Shown piece by piece: positions 1 to 10,190 of a stretch of 64,000 bases of DNA. This stretch comes from Microstegium vimineum (Eukaryota; Streptophyta; Magnoliopsida; Poales; Poaceae), in contig CM039140.1 of assembly GCA_022036555.1 (NCBI GenBank), positions 3,375,943 to 3,439,942 of the forward strand, in the 5' to 3' direction. Position 1 is the stretch's first letter. Each line of letters opens with the position of its first letter. Under the pieces are notes generated by a model. It saw nothing but the letters and a program-made list of their open reading frames with translations, was not told where the DNA came from and made no database searches. Made by a program: the position numbers and the translations under genes.

Positions 1-1040
1 TTTTAGGATAAATCCTTCGGTGCAAAGATGCTCCTTACAAGCACAAACAACTTGGTTCAAACGGATTTTGCAAAGCTACTCCCAACAAAGAGAAATCAAC
101 TCGAGAAAAGGAAAGAGCAAAAAGCAAAACGTGAAGAACACAAGCAAAACGAGGACACAATCACGAAATCGAAACCACCATGGCTTACGGAGGTTACGGC
201 CTCCGATTCCTCGCGACAAACTCAAGTTCTTACAAAGGTTGGTGGAAGCAACCTAGGGATCTCATGAACTAGAGGAGAGAGTTGGGGAAAATGATTAGGG
301 TTCAAGAGATGAGATGAGGATACCCCTTCACCCCCTATTTAACAGGGCTTTGATTATTTCCCAAAGACCCCCTAGATACATGACCGAATTACCTAGCCTT
401 AAAACATTGTAATCCAAGTCGATAACTCTCAGCCACTCGTTTGAATGGACGGCCCCGCTTCCTGCCGAGAGTTGTCGTCGCCTCGACGCAACCTCCAGGA
501 TTCCGCCACGTGCCATCCCCGCTTCCTCGGAAGCTCCGCCCGGGTTTTGAGGCCCAAACCCGCGAAACCCGCCACCGGTAGCTTTCGGCTCAACTACCGA
601 ACCCCGAGTTTTGAGGCCCAAACTCGGAAACCGTCCTCCGGTGGTTTTGCGGCCCAAACCACCAAACCGCTCGACTCGAGCCACCTTGTCCTCGCCCGGT
701 CGGACTCCGAGTCCCCTGAGCCTCCGCTCGACCCGCTCGTCCGCCGTTTTGACTCGGTCGCCTTGGTCTACCTCCATGTCTTCTCGCACTCGCCGGTGCC
801 AGGCATTAACCACCACAGCTAGTCCGCCGACGCCCATGGTCCCTCAGTCCGAGCCCCGATTCCGCCCTTCACCGCTCTCAGTCCATTGGCACGGCAAGCC
901 TCTACTCAACCTTCTCCACGCCTTTGACCACTATCACTAGGCATAGTACCTACACACCACAAGCCGATAGACATGCACACATTTGCTTTCACAAAGATTA
1001 GTAGTAAGTCACTCAAACTGAAACGCTTAAGTGTTGAGTA
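1..1040. repeat. Unclassified repetitive, LTR-like DNA
   Basis: No convincing gene is seen. The stretch changes from A-rich (1-300) to GC-rich (430-940), as in untranslated or LTR regions of grass retrotransposons. Short open frames exist on both strands but show no recognisable domain. The GC-rich part holds the hairpin array listed separately. Assignment to a transposable element is inference from composition; no terminal repeats are visible because the window begins inside the element. Confidence 0.35.
541..663. repeat. Array of four short hairpins with a shared loop and different stems
   Basis: Four inverted repeats follow each other at 541-562, 577-598, 605-626 and 640-663. Their stems differ (CGGGTTT, GGTAG, CGAGTTT, GGTGGTTT), but each is matched by its own complement on the other side. 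Three loops are nearly identical: TGAGGCCC twice and TGCGGCCC once. The second hairpin is the weakest, with a five-base stem. No function is known. Confidence 0.6.
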
Positions 1041-1058
1041 ATCACTCATCACAAAACT

Positions 1059-1162
1059 GAACATATATGGATACTTATCCACCATGTGTTCGTAGAATGA
1101 TCTGCATTTTGAACATATATGGATACTTATCCACCATGTGTTCGTAGAATGATCTGCATTTA
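1059..1162. repeat. 52-bp direct tandem duplication
   Basis: The unit starting GAACATATATGG occurs at 1059 and again at 1111 with almost no difference. It lies just downstream of the 3' end of transporter gene 1, so it may fall in or near its 3' UTR or terminator region. The near identity suggests a recent duplication. Confidence 0.85.
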
Positions 1163-1274
1163 GAATCCATACCAAACAGGCTCTAAAACATCATAATTTA
1201 CCAGCAGACACTTGAATTTCACCACACTTTACAGGTTAGTACAGTATATCGCTCGATCGCCGCATTCATTTTCC

Positions 1275-4200
1275 CTACAGGCAGTTCACCTGAACCTCCT
1301 GCTTGGCATCCCTGACGAATCTCCTCCAGTACCAGTGGCCCGCCCAGACGGAGCGCATGGTCTCCAGCGGCACGCCTTTGGTCTCGGGCAGGAACGCGGC
1401 AACGAACACCGTCATGACCAGGACCCATCCGGCGTAGAACAGGAAGATGGCGTGCTTCATGGCGCAGAGCATGGAGACGAACGCCTGCGTCTGCGCGAAG
1501 GAGAGGCAGAGCGCGATGGACACCGTCAGCGCCTGCGCCGCCGACCTGATCTCCACCGGGTATATCTCGCTCGGCACCACCCACTTGAGCGGCCCCCACG
1601 ACACGCCGAAGCTGAAGGTGTATAGGCACATGAGCACCAGCACGGCCACCGCGTAGTCCCGCGGCATCGCCGCCGCGTTGTTGTGCTTGCCGAGATGCCC
1701 CGCCAGGATGCACGAGATGGCCACCTTTTATATATTTACAAGTGAAGAAAAAAAAGAAAGCAAGAAATTTCTCAGCTCAACAGGATGAACGAGCACGCAC
1801 GCAGTACATGTATGGACTATGTGGATCGGATATCTGGGTTACCTGACAAATCATCATTGCTGCGCCACCGGCGAGGAACAAGAACCTGCGGCCGGCACGG
1901 TCCATGACCAAGGAGGAGAGCAAGGACGAGGCCAGGTTGACGAGGCTAAGAATCACGGATCCAAATATCGCCTTCTGGCTGCTGAACCCGACCGTCCGGA
2001 ACAGCACCGGCGCGAAGACGGCCATGACGATGACGCCGGTGAGGTCGAAGAAGGAGGGGATGGCCACCACCATCACCAGGTAGTGTCCGTACCCCTTGGC
2101 GCACAGCCTCCCGTACGCGCCCTCGTCGTTCCGCCGCGCGTCCTCCACGGCGCGGACGATGTCCTTGAGCTCCGCGTCGGTCTCCGCGCCCGGACCACCG
2201 CGGAGGCGCTGCAGCGAGGCCTGGGCGCCGTCGGTGTCGCCGCGCAAGACGAGGCTGCTGGGGGTGTCCGGGACGAGCAGGGCGCCCAGGACGACGACGG
2301 CGGCCGGGATGGCGGCGAGGCCCAGCGACACGCGCCAGCCCCAGCCCCGGATGCGGTCGGTGAAGTAGTTGGTGGCGGTGGCGGCCAGTGCTCCCAGCAC
2401 CTGGAAGACGTTGTACGCCGTGGTGAACGCCCCGCGCCACCGCGCCGGCGATGTCTCCGCGAGGTACAGAGGAGCAGCCTGTGTGGTGAACCCGACTCCG
2501 AAGCCCAGCAGCATCCGTCCGACGATGAGCATCGCGACGTTGACGGCGCCGGCGTTGATCGCGGAGCCCACGAGGAACAAGATGCCGCCGATCAGCATCA
2601 CGGTTTGCCGACCCACCGTCTTCGTCAAACGGCTCGCCACCAGCGACGAGAGCATCGCGGCGATGTACAACGACGAGGTGAACGCCGTCAGCCGCTGGTC
2701 GTCGTACTTGCAGTAGGCGTCGTGCTTCGCGTCCTTGCTTCCGCTCGACACTTCCGGGAAGAACATCACCAGGAACGACTCCATTTGCGTCACACCACCT
2801 TTCAAGCATACGACAATATGGATTATTTAGATGATCCGAAAAGATGTTTCTTAAAAAAAAGATAATCCAAAACGATATTTTTTATAATAATGATGAGAAA
2901 GAATTCTGACTTCGTACTTCTTCTTCTTTACTGAAAAAGAATTAGTCAACATTATTGCAAAATACAAACACACCCAAAAAAGACAAATTCTAAATCATTG
3001 ACAAATCCGAAAGATAAAAGGCCATCCATATAATACGAAGAATGTCATCATGGCTCTTGCACTCATCCTGCCTCTACGCACGGTCTGCTCAGGCTCATTG
3101 CACTCATCCAAAACGATAGTAGAATATATAACGAAAAAAAGAAAATGGCTAATTAAGTGATTGAGAATACCATTTTAATGGGACCGCAATGCAAATGCAT
3201 AGCATTTCAGTTAGATATAATTTCTGCTTACGTTTCATATTGTTCATGAATGCAAAGTCGATAGTTCCATATATGTGGCACTGACCCAAAAAATCCAAAC
3301 CATCTCTGCAAAGATTGCCCCTTTTCGCAGCAAGTTTGGTTCTACCTCAAAAGATGGTTAAACCTATCAATACTAGACTCAGTTGATATGTCGAGATCAA
3401 TCCATGGATATTGGCGTAAATGTCGTGTCAAATTTGACAAAACACAAAAAAGGAGGATAGATGAGATCATGATCTTTTTTTGGTGGAATATTTGGAAGGA
3501 ACGGAATAGGAGAATTTTCCAGCAAAAACTCTTACCACCAAATCAAGTAGCGCAACTATGTAAGGATGATATCTTACAATACCAACATGTTACAACCTCG
3601 ACGGGTCGTGAAGAGTAATGTTTTTCCTGTTTTTTCATGTGTGTATTTTGTCCTAGCCATGGTAGCGTTTGTTTCCTTTTCGGCTCGGTTTTGTCTCGGC
3701 GGCCTGCGTGCCGTAGTAGTCTTTTTTTCCTTTGTGGTCCTAGTTGTGAGCTTAGTAGCACAGTGGTTTTAGTTGTAATTTTGGTTTTTGTTTCCTTTTT
3801 TTCCTTGTCTAATAAAATTTCGGCAAAACTCTTGCCGCCTTTTAAAAAAATATATGTGGCAAAAGATCAGTTTCTCGCTAATATTTGCTGGGTACAGACG
3901 TACAGTATGCATAAATGTCTCCCTGAAAAAGATATTAAGATTTGCATTGGAATCTTAGCATATACTAATTTCAAGGACTAAATGCAAGATACCCTTCTCC
4001 TCCGTGATGGTGATCTTAGTAGACGACTCTTCTTATATCCTACAATTATTGGCCGAAAATTCTCTGGCCGGCCAAGGGTAGCCAAAAGCATGACCTGAAT
4101 TATCTAAATAAAGCAAAATTATCGATATGCGCCAGTCCCTGTTCTTCACAGCCACTAGGTAGGCGAGTAGCATATATGCTTTTCTATCTCTCTCGCTCTA

Positions 4201-5180
4201 TTTCGTAGAATATATCATATTATTCTTTTATTTATTCTCTCCGGCCGGGCCCTTCCAAGGTGATCTCATGCATATCTCCAAGCACGTATAAATGCCCCCG
4301 CATCTTTTAGGCAATGTAGCACGTACTAGGGGCTTTTTAGCCTTCTTCGCCAAAAAAAGAAAGAAAAAAGACTTTTTAGCCTTCAGTGTTGCGTCAATTC
4401 AAATGTCCTAGAGCAGAAAAGGTCAAAAGCTGAGCCGACGACATGTCTGGCGGGAAATTGAACTCCGAGATTCGGCTTAAAACAAACCCTTTCCAAACAG
4501 AGGATCATCAAATTACTAGGAGTAGCAGCTAGGAAGGAGAAACTGACTTGACCAATTCTATATCCTGAGAAACTGCTGGTCAAGGGATAAAGATTACAGA
4601 AATGATTGAACTCTAAAAGATTACAGAAATGATGTTGTCTGCCAAGAATGCAGCTCTGCTTTGGAGATACAGATACAGACATTTTCCCTTTGCAAAGAAG
4701 CATGTATATATGATGCTGCTGGCTGCTGCTGAAGATTGACAGAATTGGTGACAACAATCGTTCAAGACCTCCATCCCTGAAGCCTGAAGGTACAGGAGCC
4801 GAGGAGAGGTTTGCTGGTTGCAGATTGCAAGAGGAAAGCTTTAGAGCAAGCCTTAGAGACGATGGGAGTCCCCGGCTGATGAGGCGAGCAACGCATCCAA
4901 ACGCTAGATCGCAACTAAGCAGAGTGCCGTTTTCGCTGGAACGGGACGGGACGGCGAAAGCAGTAGGTAAACCAAGCAGAGTGCAGGGATGAATGCAGTT
5001 ACGATTCAGGCACACGCACACGACATGCATCGATTGCGCACCTGAGACGCCAATGTCGTAGCCGAAGATGAGGCCGCAGGAGGCGGCCATGAGGCAGGTG
5101 ACCACGACGGGGACCGTGATGCCTCCTCCGTAGTCGCGCGCGCGGCCGCCTTCCGCCGCGGGGAACCCGCCTCCGGCCAT
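1275..5180 (-). CDS. STP/MST-type monosaccharide transporter, gene 1 (three exons, intact)
   Basis: The gene encodes a predicted 12-helix plasma-membrane sugar/H+ symporter of the major facilitator superfamily, STP family. Exons are 5042-5180, 1843-2798 and 1275-1724. All introns have GT-AG ends, and the phases join GYDIGVSG to GVTQMES and MICQ to VAIS. The product is about 514 residues, the normal STP size. The GRMLLGFGVGF signature lies near residues 140-150, and PETKGVP lies near the C-terminus. The cysteines in AYCKYD and SMLC match the lid-disulfide pair of plant STPs. The TM1 Asp in GYDIG and the Gln before AAPLYL are kept, but QQLTGIN of TM7 is replaced by FDLTGVI (about residues 297-303). 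The start is the ATG at 5180; a GTG-initiated extension upstream is not needed. Intron 1 (2.2 kb) carries a LINE. The exact substrate is unknown. Confidence 0.88.
2799..5041 (-). other. Intron 1 of transporter gene 1
   Basis: This is a GT-AG phase-1 intron of 2.24 kb. Apart from the LINE at 3281-3849 it is AT-rich (2820-3280) or without recognisable content (3862-5040). No further exon or RNA gene was seen. Confidence 0.8.
3281..3849 (+). mobile_element. 5'-truncated LINE (non-LTR retrotransposon)
   Basis: A 12-base target site duplication, ATATATGTGGCA, flanks it at 3269-3280 and 3850-3861. It ends in an A tract after TTGCCGCCTTTT. The frame at 3388-3618 contains FFWWNIWKERNRRIF, typical of the C-terminal end of grass LINE reverse-transcriptase proteins. 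Only about 570 bp remain, so the element is dead on arrival. It lies antisense inside intron 1 of gene 1. Confidence 0.82.
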
Positions 5181-5325
5181 CGGAGGACGTTCGGCTTCCA
5201 CTCCCAGGGGCTCTCTTTGGGCCGGCGAGAGCTCAACCTGAACACACGCAAGTTATTACTGCTTTGTACTTGTGTGTTGTGTGGCCTGCTGCAAACCAGC
5301 AACTGCGCCTCTACATGTACTCTAC

Positions 5326-5332
5326 ATATATA
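5326..5332 (-). promoter_or_regulatory. Candidate TATA box of transporter gene 1
   Basis: TATATAT on the minus strand lies about 146 bases upstream of the gene 1 ATG. Position and sequence fit a plant core promoter, and genes 2 and 3 have a similar box 90-120 bases upstream of their ATGs. Confidence 0.5.
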
Positions 5333-5514
5333 CTCCAACACGGCCGTACGAGGTTCACACCGCAAAAGACCGAAAGCCAAAGCGAAGCGGCTTCACTGAC
5401 TTCTATAGATGCTTTCTAGTAGACGTTGTGGAATGAGCCATAAATAAGAGGGCGGTGCGGCCCCGCGGGAAAAAGCGACGATAAGCATGGCTGCATAGGT
5501 GCTCTACTCGCGCG

Positions 5515-5515
<1 letters not shown>

Positions 5516-5552
<37 letters not shown>
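5516..5552 (+). repeat. Homopolymer of 37 G
   Basis: An unbroken run of 37 guanines follows CGCGC about 340 bases upstream of the gene 1 ATG. It could form G-quadruplex structures, or its length could be a sequencing or assembly artefact. Confidence 0.9.
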
Positions 5553-5553
<1 letters not shown>

Positions 5554-5720
5554 GCTCCATAGTTGGTACCCTATGCATGCGTCAAATAAAAAATAATTTA
5601 TTTATGGAAGGATCTAGTTATTTATCCATAGATTTAATATAGTCAAATCTGTCATATCTTTTTAAAAAATATAATTAAGTAGACAGAGCACAAATCCTAA
5701 AACACAATTAAACATATAGA

Positions 5721-5974
5721 TACTCCCTCTACTCATATTAGATGTTGTTTTTTTATAGGCACACGGTCTCTAAAAGCGTAATTTTGACCGCTTATTTTTT
5801 GAAAAATATTTATTGAAATATAATATATGTATATCTTTTATCAAAGTATTTTTTAAGACAAATATATTGATATGATTTTTATTTTTCCAAATCCAACAAC
5901 TTAAAAGTTACTTATAATTTATATTTCCAATGTTTGACTCAAATCTTATATAAAACAACATCTAATACGAGTAT
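5721..5974. mobile_element. Stowaway-like MITE
   Basis: The ends ACTCATATTAGATGTTGTTTT-like and AAACAACATCTAATACGAGT form terminal inverted repeats flanked by TA. The interior is AT-rich and has no coding capacity. A related but more diverged copy occurs at 42957-43225. Confidence 0.72.
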
Positions 5975-6188
5975 GAAAAATATGTATAACATATTAAATG
6001 CCAAAAAAATATGTTATCAGATAAATAGCAAAAAATCTTTGTTTATCCTATTTAATGAAATACGGGTAAGAACCTGCTCGTGAAAAATAAATGATTTATC
6101 TATTTATTTTTTTCCACATCTCCAAAATTCAACTGTTGGAATTTTAGGATAGCTCTGGCATGCAAGAGAAGAAGCACGTGTGCATGAT

Positions 6189-6320
6189 ATACTCCCTCTA
6201 TACCGGTAAAGCAAGTCATTTAGAATAATGATACGGTTTCTAAAGCATACTTTATCAGCTTATTTTTTGAAAAAAATATCTTAAAATATAATATATGTAT
6301 AATTTTTATGAATATGAGAG
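6189..6320. mobile_element. Partial Stowaway-like MITE
   Basis: It begins with TACTCCCTCTATACCGG and continues with internal sequence close to the 5721-5974 copy (GGTTTCTAAAGC..TTTGAAAAA). The other terminus is missing. This and neighbouring MITEs fill the AT-rich stretch 5560-7250, where no gene was seen. Confidence 0.5.
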
Positions 6321-6652
6321 GCCAAGCTAAGATTTGAATATGAGTCATTAAAGCTGACAACAATCATTAGTCATGAAAATACTTACATGACAAAAGTATA
6401 AGTAACAATCAAATTATATTTGTTATATGACATAAAAACACTAAAAGACTACAAAGGAACACTAAATATTACCGAGAAAAAAACATTTTTTTATTAGCCT
6501 TACGTCAATAACATCTACTCAACCAATTAATTAATTCTTAGGCTAAAAAACAAAATATGGTATTAATAAGTATTAAAATGAACAAAAAAGACTAGGAATA
6601 TTACGTGAAGTCTAATCCTATCCAAATAATATAGATATAGATGTTGTTAGAT

Positions 6653-6914
6653 ACTACCTCCGTCCCTAAAAGAATGTAATTGTGGGAATCGTATCGGTCA
6701 AAATTGCTCATGTTTGACCATCTTTATATTAAATAATATTAACATTTATGTCTCTAAATAATTCTATTATGAAAATATATTCTATGACTAATCAAATAAT
6801 ACTAATTTCATATCACAGATCTTAGTACTTTTTTTATATAAATTTAATCAAAGTTTAAACTGTTTGACTTCTCAAAAAATGAGAATTGCATTCTTTTAGA
6901 GACGGAGGTAGTAT
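6653..6914. mobile_element. Stowaway-like MITE, both ends present
   Basis: The left end CTACCTCCGTCCCTAAAAG and the right end CTTTTAGAGACGGAGGTAG are near-perfect inverted repeats with a TA target duplication. The interior contains the CAAAATTGCTCATGTTTGAC-type segment common in this MITE class. Confidence 0.85.
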
Positions 6915-7123
6915 CAAGAAAGAAGAAAAAAAAACAAGCAAAGCATTAATTATATTTACTATCCAACTAATTAAGGGTGTACTTAATGTAATGAAAAACG
7001 AGATGAAAGATAATAGGAAGAATAATCCTATGTTGTCTAGATATTATAGATTATCAGGGGAGAACAAGCAATCAAATAATTATTAGCATCATTTACTATT
7101 TTTAGTGAAAGTATTATTTATTA

Positions 7124-7235
7124 GCTACTCCCTCTCTCCCTAAATATCTATCATTTGCGCTTCCAAGAAATATATTTAACTAAACATATATTAAAAAATA
7201 AAAATATTTATAATATATAATTAGTATCGTTAGAA
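7124..7235. mobile_element. Partial Stowaway-like MITE
   Basis: One terminus, CTACTCCCTCTCTCCCTAAA, is followed by AT-rich MITE-like sequence, but no matching right end is visible. The stretch from here to 7680 is AT-rich with nothing else recognised; 7600-7680 may be plastid-derived but was not assigned. Confidence 0.4.
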
Positions 7236-7680
7236 CCGGATTCCAAAAATTTGTGCATCGTTCCCCACAAGATAAGAACCTTTATTTCGAAATTCAAAAA
7301 AAATCTATTCGCGTCGGAAATGAGAGATATTTTGTTTCTCCATTCATAATTAGTTTCTTCTGATTCTGACACAAACAATTTCTATGAAACATCAGAGACC
7401 TCGTTTACCCCTATTTATATGATTTAAGTATACATAAAGCAAGTTTTTTTACTTTAATTTAAACTATACTTTTGATCTTAGAATGCTAACAGGTCTTATT
7501 TTTGATTTTTGATTTTAATTTTAATTGTATTTTAATAAGTAAAAAAAGTCAGTTAATTCATTAAGACTATGTTTATATCGTGTATCAATGGTCAATTATG
7601 AGTGGAAGGTTCCATCGAAACAATTATTATTTATTTCAAGCTATTTCGGCTCTTTCTTAATCTTCAAAAAGAAATTTACA

Positions 7681-7868
7681 CTGCGGGCTGTGCGAGCGGT
7701 ACCAAATCGAGGCAAACTCTAAATACTAGATATGACCCAAAAATAACAGGGATCAAGGTCGGCCAGTGAGACGATGGGGGACAAACTTCATCCTCGAAAG
7801 GGAAACAACCCAGATCACCAGCTAAGACCCCTAAATGACCGCTCAGTGATAACGGAGGTGGGGTCATA
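7681..7868 (+). pseudogene. rrn23: Nuclear insert of plastid 23S rRNA fragment
   Basis: The sequence matches the plastid 23S rRNA stretch around TACTAGATATGACCC and GAAACAACCCAGATCACC, which aligns with the conserved GAGGGAAACAACCCAGACC region of bacterial 23S rRNA. Only about 190 bases of the roughly 2.9-kb gene are present, and several bases differ from the conserved form, so this is a decaying NUPT and not a functional rRNA. Confidence 0.82.
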
Positions 7869-7949
7869 TTTTTTAGGGATAGGAAAATCTCGTCTATACG
7901 GTTCATTCTATATATATATATATAATATTTCTTTTGTTTTTTAGTTAGG

Positions 7950-8797
7950 CACTACGTAGAAAACGATTTTGCGCAGTGGGCAAACGCGTCCGCTACGATG
8001 GTAAGGTCACGGTAAATCGTGGTCTTCTCGCTGCGGGCACGTTTGCCCACTGCGGGCACATAAGAACACCCGCTGTGGTAAATCATTCCAAAAACATACA
8101 AAAATATGAAAAACCCAGGACAGGCCCGCGAAGCCGGATCTGGACCCGTCGTGGCCGGATCTGGAGCCGCTGGCTGGATCCGGGCTGTGGTGGAGGGAGG
8201 TCGACGCGAGGGCCTGCGCCGAGCTACAACGGCGCCGAGCCGCCGCGCCAGCAGCCGCGTCCGCGCCGTCGTGGCCGGATCTGGAGCCGCTGGCCGGATC
8301 CGAGTTGCAACGACGCCGAGCCGCCGCGCCGGCAGCCTCGCCCGCGCTGAGCGCCACACCGAGCGCTGAGCGTCGTGCCCGCGCCGCCCTGCCTCCGCTC
8401 TGCGTGGTGTCTGGTGGTGTGCGTGCGTGAGTTTGGGTGGGTGGTGTGCGTGCGTGAGTCTGGTGGCGGCGGATGTGTTTTTGATTTGTCCCCAAACTCT
8501 AAGTTCTCAATTATATAGGAAAAAGACTATCAGGCTTCAAGTTGTGCCTGATGGGCCTAGACCTTTTCCGTGACGGGCTTTTAATGTTGCCCGCTACAGT
8601 AAATCAATTTACCGCAGCGGACGTCTTAAGATGTCCGCTGCGGTAAATCGATTTACCGTAGTGGGTAAAAAAGCTCGTCACGGTAAATAAAAAATGTACG
8701 TTGTGATAAATCATGGGATTTTTCACAGCGAGCAATACTAGTGTCCGCCACGGAGAGCTTTTTTGCAACGCTGCGCAAAATCATTTTTGACGTAGTG
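7950..8797. mobile_element. Non-autonomous CACTA element (848 bp)
   Basis: Both ends carry about 27-bp inverted repeats, CACTACGTAGAAAACGATTT and the complement of CACTACGTCAAAAATGATTT, followed by TTGCGCAG. Flanking triplets are AGG and AGA, a near-matched 3-bp target duplication. The subterminal regions contain repeated motifs such as CCGCTGCGGTAAATCGATTT in both orientations, the usual transposase-binding arrays. The interior at 8110-8380 is GC-rich with repeated GGATCTGGAGCCGCTGG and no protein domain. The open frames there are compositional. Confidence 0.85.
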
Positions 8798-8859
8798 AGA
8801 AATTTCGCCTAAACAAAAGAAATACAAAGGATCTTGGCCAAGAGTATCTGATCATATAT

Positions 8860-8925
8860 GTATTCCAATACGGAAGGAGGATTTTCAATGCAGGATATAA
8901 AAACTCTTTCCCTGCATTAGGCACT
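8860..8925 (+). pseudogene. psaJ: Probable plastid psaJ 5' leader fragment
   Basis: GGAAGGAGGATTTTCAATG followed by a frame starting with D-I-K-T resembles the ribosome-binding region and start of plastid psaJ. The match stops after a few codons, and one or more bases are missing. It lies next to firmer plastid fragments, which supports the call. Confidence 0.45.
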
Positions 8926-9099
8926 AATATATTTTTAATGTCTAATTAGATCGGGGAATCATTCCAATTAACAAATTAAGAAGTTAAGCTCGTTGCTTTT
9001 TTTTATTTTACCAGAATTAGAGCCATGCTCTATCCATTTATTCACTAGACCCAAAAATCATAATTTTTTTATTAAAAAAAGAAATTGATTTTATTACGA

Positions 9100-9251
9100 C
9101 ATGCTATTTTTTTCATTCATTGCCTTTGAGGATCAGTCGTGGTCTTCTAGACTCTACCAAGAGTCTGGACGAATTTGTTGCTTCATCCAAATGTGTAAAA
9201 GATCATAGCCACACTTAAAAGCCGAGTACTCTACCATTGAGTTAGCAACCC
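9100..9251 (-). pseudogene. trnK-UUU: Plastid trnK-UUU 5' exon and start of its group II intron (NUPT)
   Basis: On the minus strand the 37-base 5' half of tRNA-Lys(UUU), GGGTTGCTAACTCAATGG..., occupies 9215-9251 and ends in CTTTTAA. It is followed by the trnK intron beginning GTGTGGCTATGATC (normally GTGCGGC...). The 3' exon and matK are absent, so no tRNA can be made. Confidence 0.85.
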
Positions 9252-9267
9252 AGATAAAATAGGATCT

Positions 9268-9402
9268 CTAAATTGGAAGGGTAGGAATTCCACACTTGTA
9301 GCTTCGATAGGATTTCTTATAATTTGGATCTGCTATTTTGGTATCAATATGTTAGGAATAGGTTTACATAGTTACGGTTCATTTACATTACCATCTAAAT
9401 AA
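9268..9402 (+). pseudogene. ccsA: 3' end of plastid ccsA (NUPT)
   Basis: In frame from 9271, the sequence encodes the C-terminal end of the cytochrome c biogenesis protein CcsA, including NWKGRNSTLVAS and GIGLHSYGSF, and ends at TAA 9400-9402. Only about 43 codons of the roughly 320-codon gene remain. The downstream spacer and convergent ndhD fragment keep the native plastid order ccsA-ndhD, so 9268-9985 entered as one piece. Confidence 0.85.
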
Positions 9403-9583
9403 TTAGATAACATAAAACCTTCAGGTTTTTTCCCTTTTTGTTTGATTTGAGAACCCTTTGAAAAGGCGTTCAAGGGGTTCTCAAAAATTCGAGATAGATC
9501 TAATTAGACTTTTTTACTTTATTTCTTAATTTTTCATTTTTCCACTCTAGAATATAGAGCGATCTGTTTAAAAAAAGAAAATC

Positions 9584-9985
9584 CTATTTAGTATAATAAT
9601 TGGATAATAGAACCTCTACCCTATCAACGGATAGAGAGAGAACAAAATCTGGATAAATACCAATTCCTATTACTGGTAAAAAGATATAGATTAAAAGAAA
9701 GAGTTTCCGTGGTCCAGAATCTACAAATTTTTTGTTTGGAGCATGAAATAGCTTGTATCCATAGAACATCTGGCATAACATAGATAATAAATAAATAGGA
9801 GTTAATATCATTCCTATTGCCATTACAAAAGTAATTAGTATTTTTGGCATTAACATAAATTTAGGACTAGTAATTAGTCCAAAAAATACTACTAATTCTG
9901 CAACAAAACCGCTCATTCCCGGCAAGGCAAGAGAAGCCATTGAAAAGATTCTAAACATGGTAAAAAAAATTTGGCATCCCAAATC
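9584..9985 (-). pseudogene. ndhD: 3' part of plastid ndhD (NUPT)
   Basis: An open minus-strand frame of about 132 codons encodes the C-terminal membrane part of NAD(P)H dehydrogenase subunit 4, with FSMASLALPGMSGFVAEL and IGIGIYPDFVLSLS. It is cut at its 5' side near 9985, where sequence unrelated to ndhD begins. The frame is still intact, suggesting a fairly recent transfer. It has no nuclear start or transit peptide and is not expected to function. Confidence 0.9.
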
Positions 9986-10040
9986 ATTTAGCTTATTCTC
10001 TCAATTTCAATTGACCGCTACAGGATTTAGTATATCTAAT

Positions 10041-10190
10041 ATGAATAGGGGATCAGAACACATATGGATAGAACTTCTAAAAGGTTCTCGAAAAAGAGGT
10101 AATTTCTTTGGGCCTGTATTCTTTTTCTAGGTTCATTAAGATTCTTAGTAGTTGGGGCTTCCAGTTATCTTGGTAAGAATATGATAGATC
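10041..10190 (+). pseudogene. ycf4: 5' part of plastid ycf4 (NUPT)
   Basis: ATG at 10041 begins SEHIWIELLKGSRKRGNFF, the N-terminus of photosystem I assembly protein Ycf4. A single-base loss in the TTTTGGGCC-type run shifts the frame and creates an early stop. The later bases still match Ycf4 up to SSYLGKNMI. ycf4 is not next to ndhD in plastid genomes, so this is a separate or rearranged piece. Confidence 0.85.

Noticed and set aside
328..837. 169-codon minus-strand and 125-codon plus-strand open frames
   Set aside because: They overlap on opposite strands in GC-rich repeat DNA, show no domain, and arise from the hairpin repeats.
1819..2865. 348-codon plus-strand open frame
   Set aside because: It is the complement of exon 2 of transporter gene 1; the high GC of that exon keeps the antisense strand open.
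8007..8495. GC-rich open frames within the 848-bp CACTA element
   Set aside because: All frames on both strands are open because of GC-rich repeats; no domain or start context is seen.
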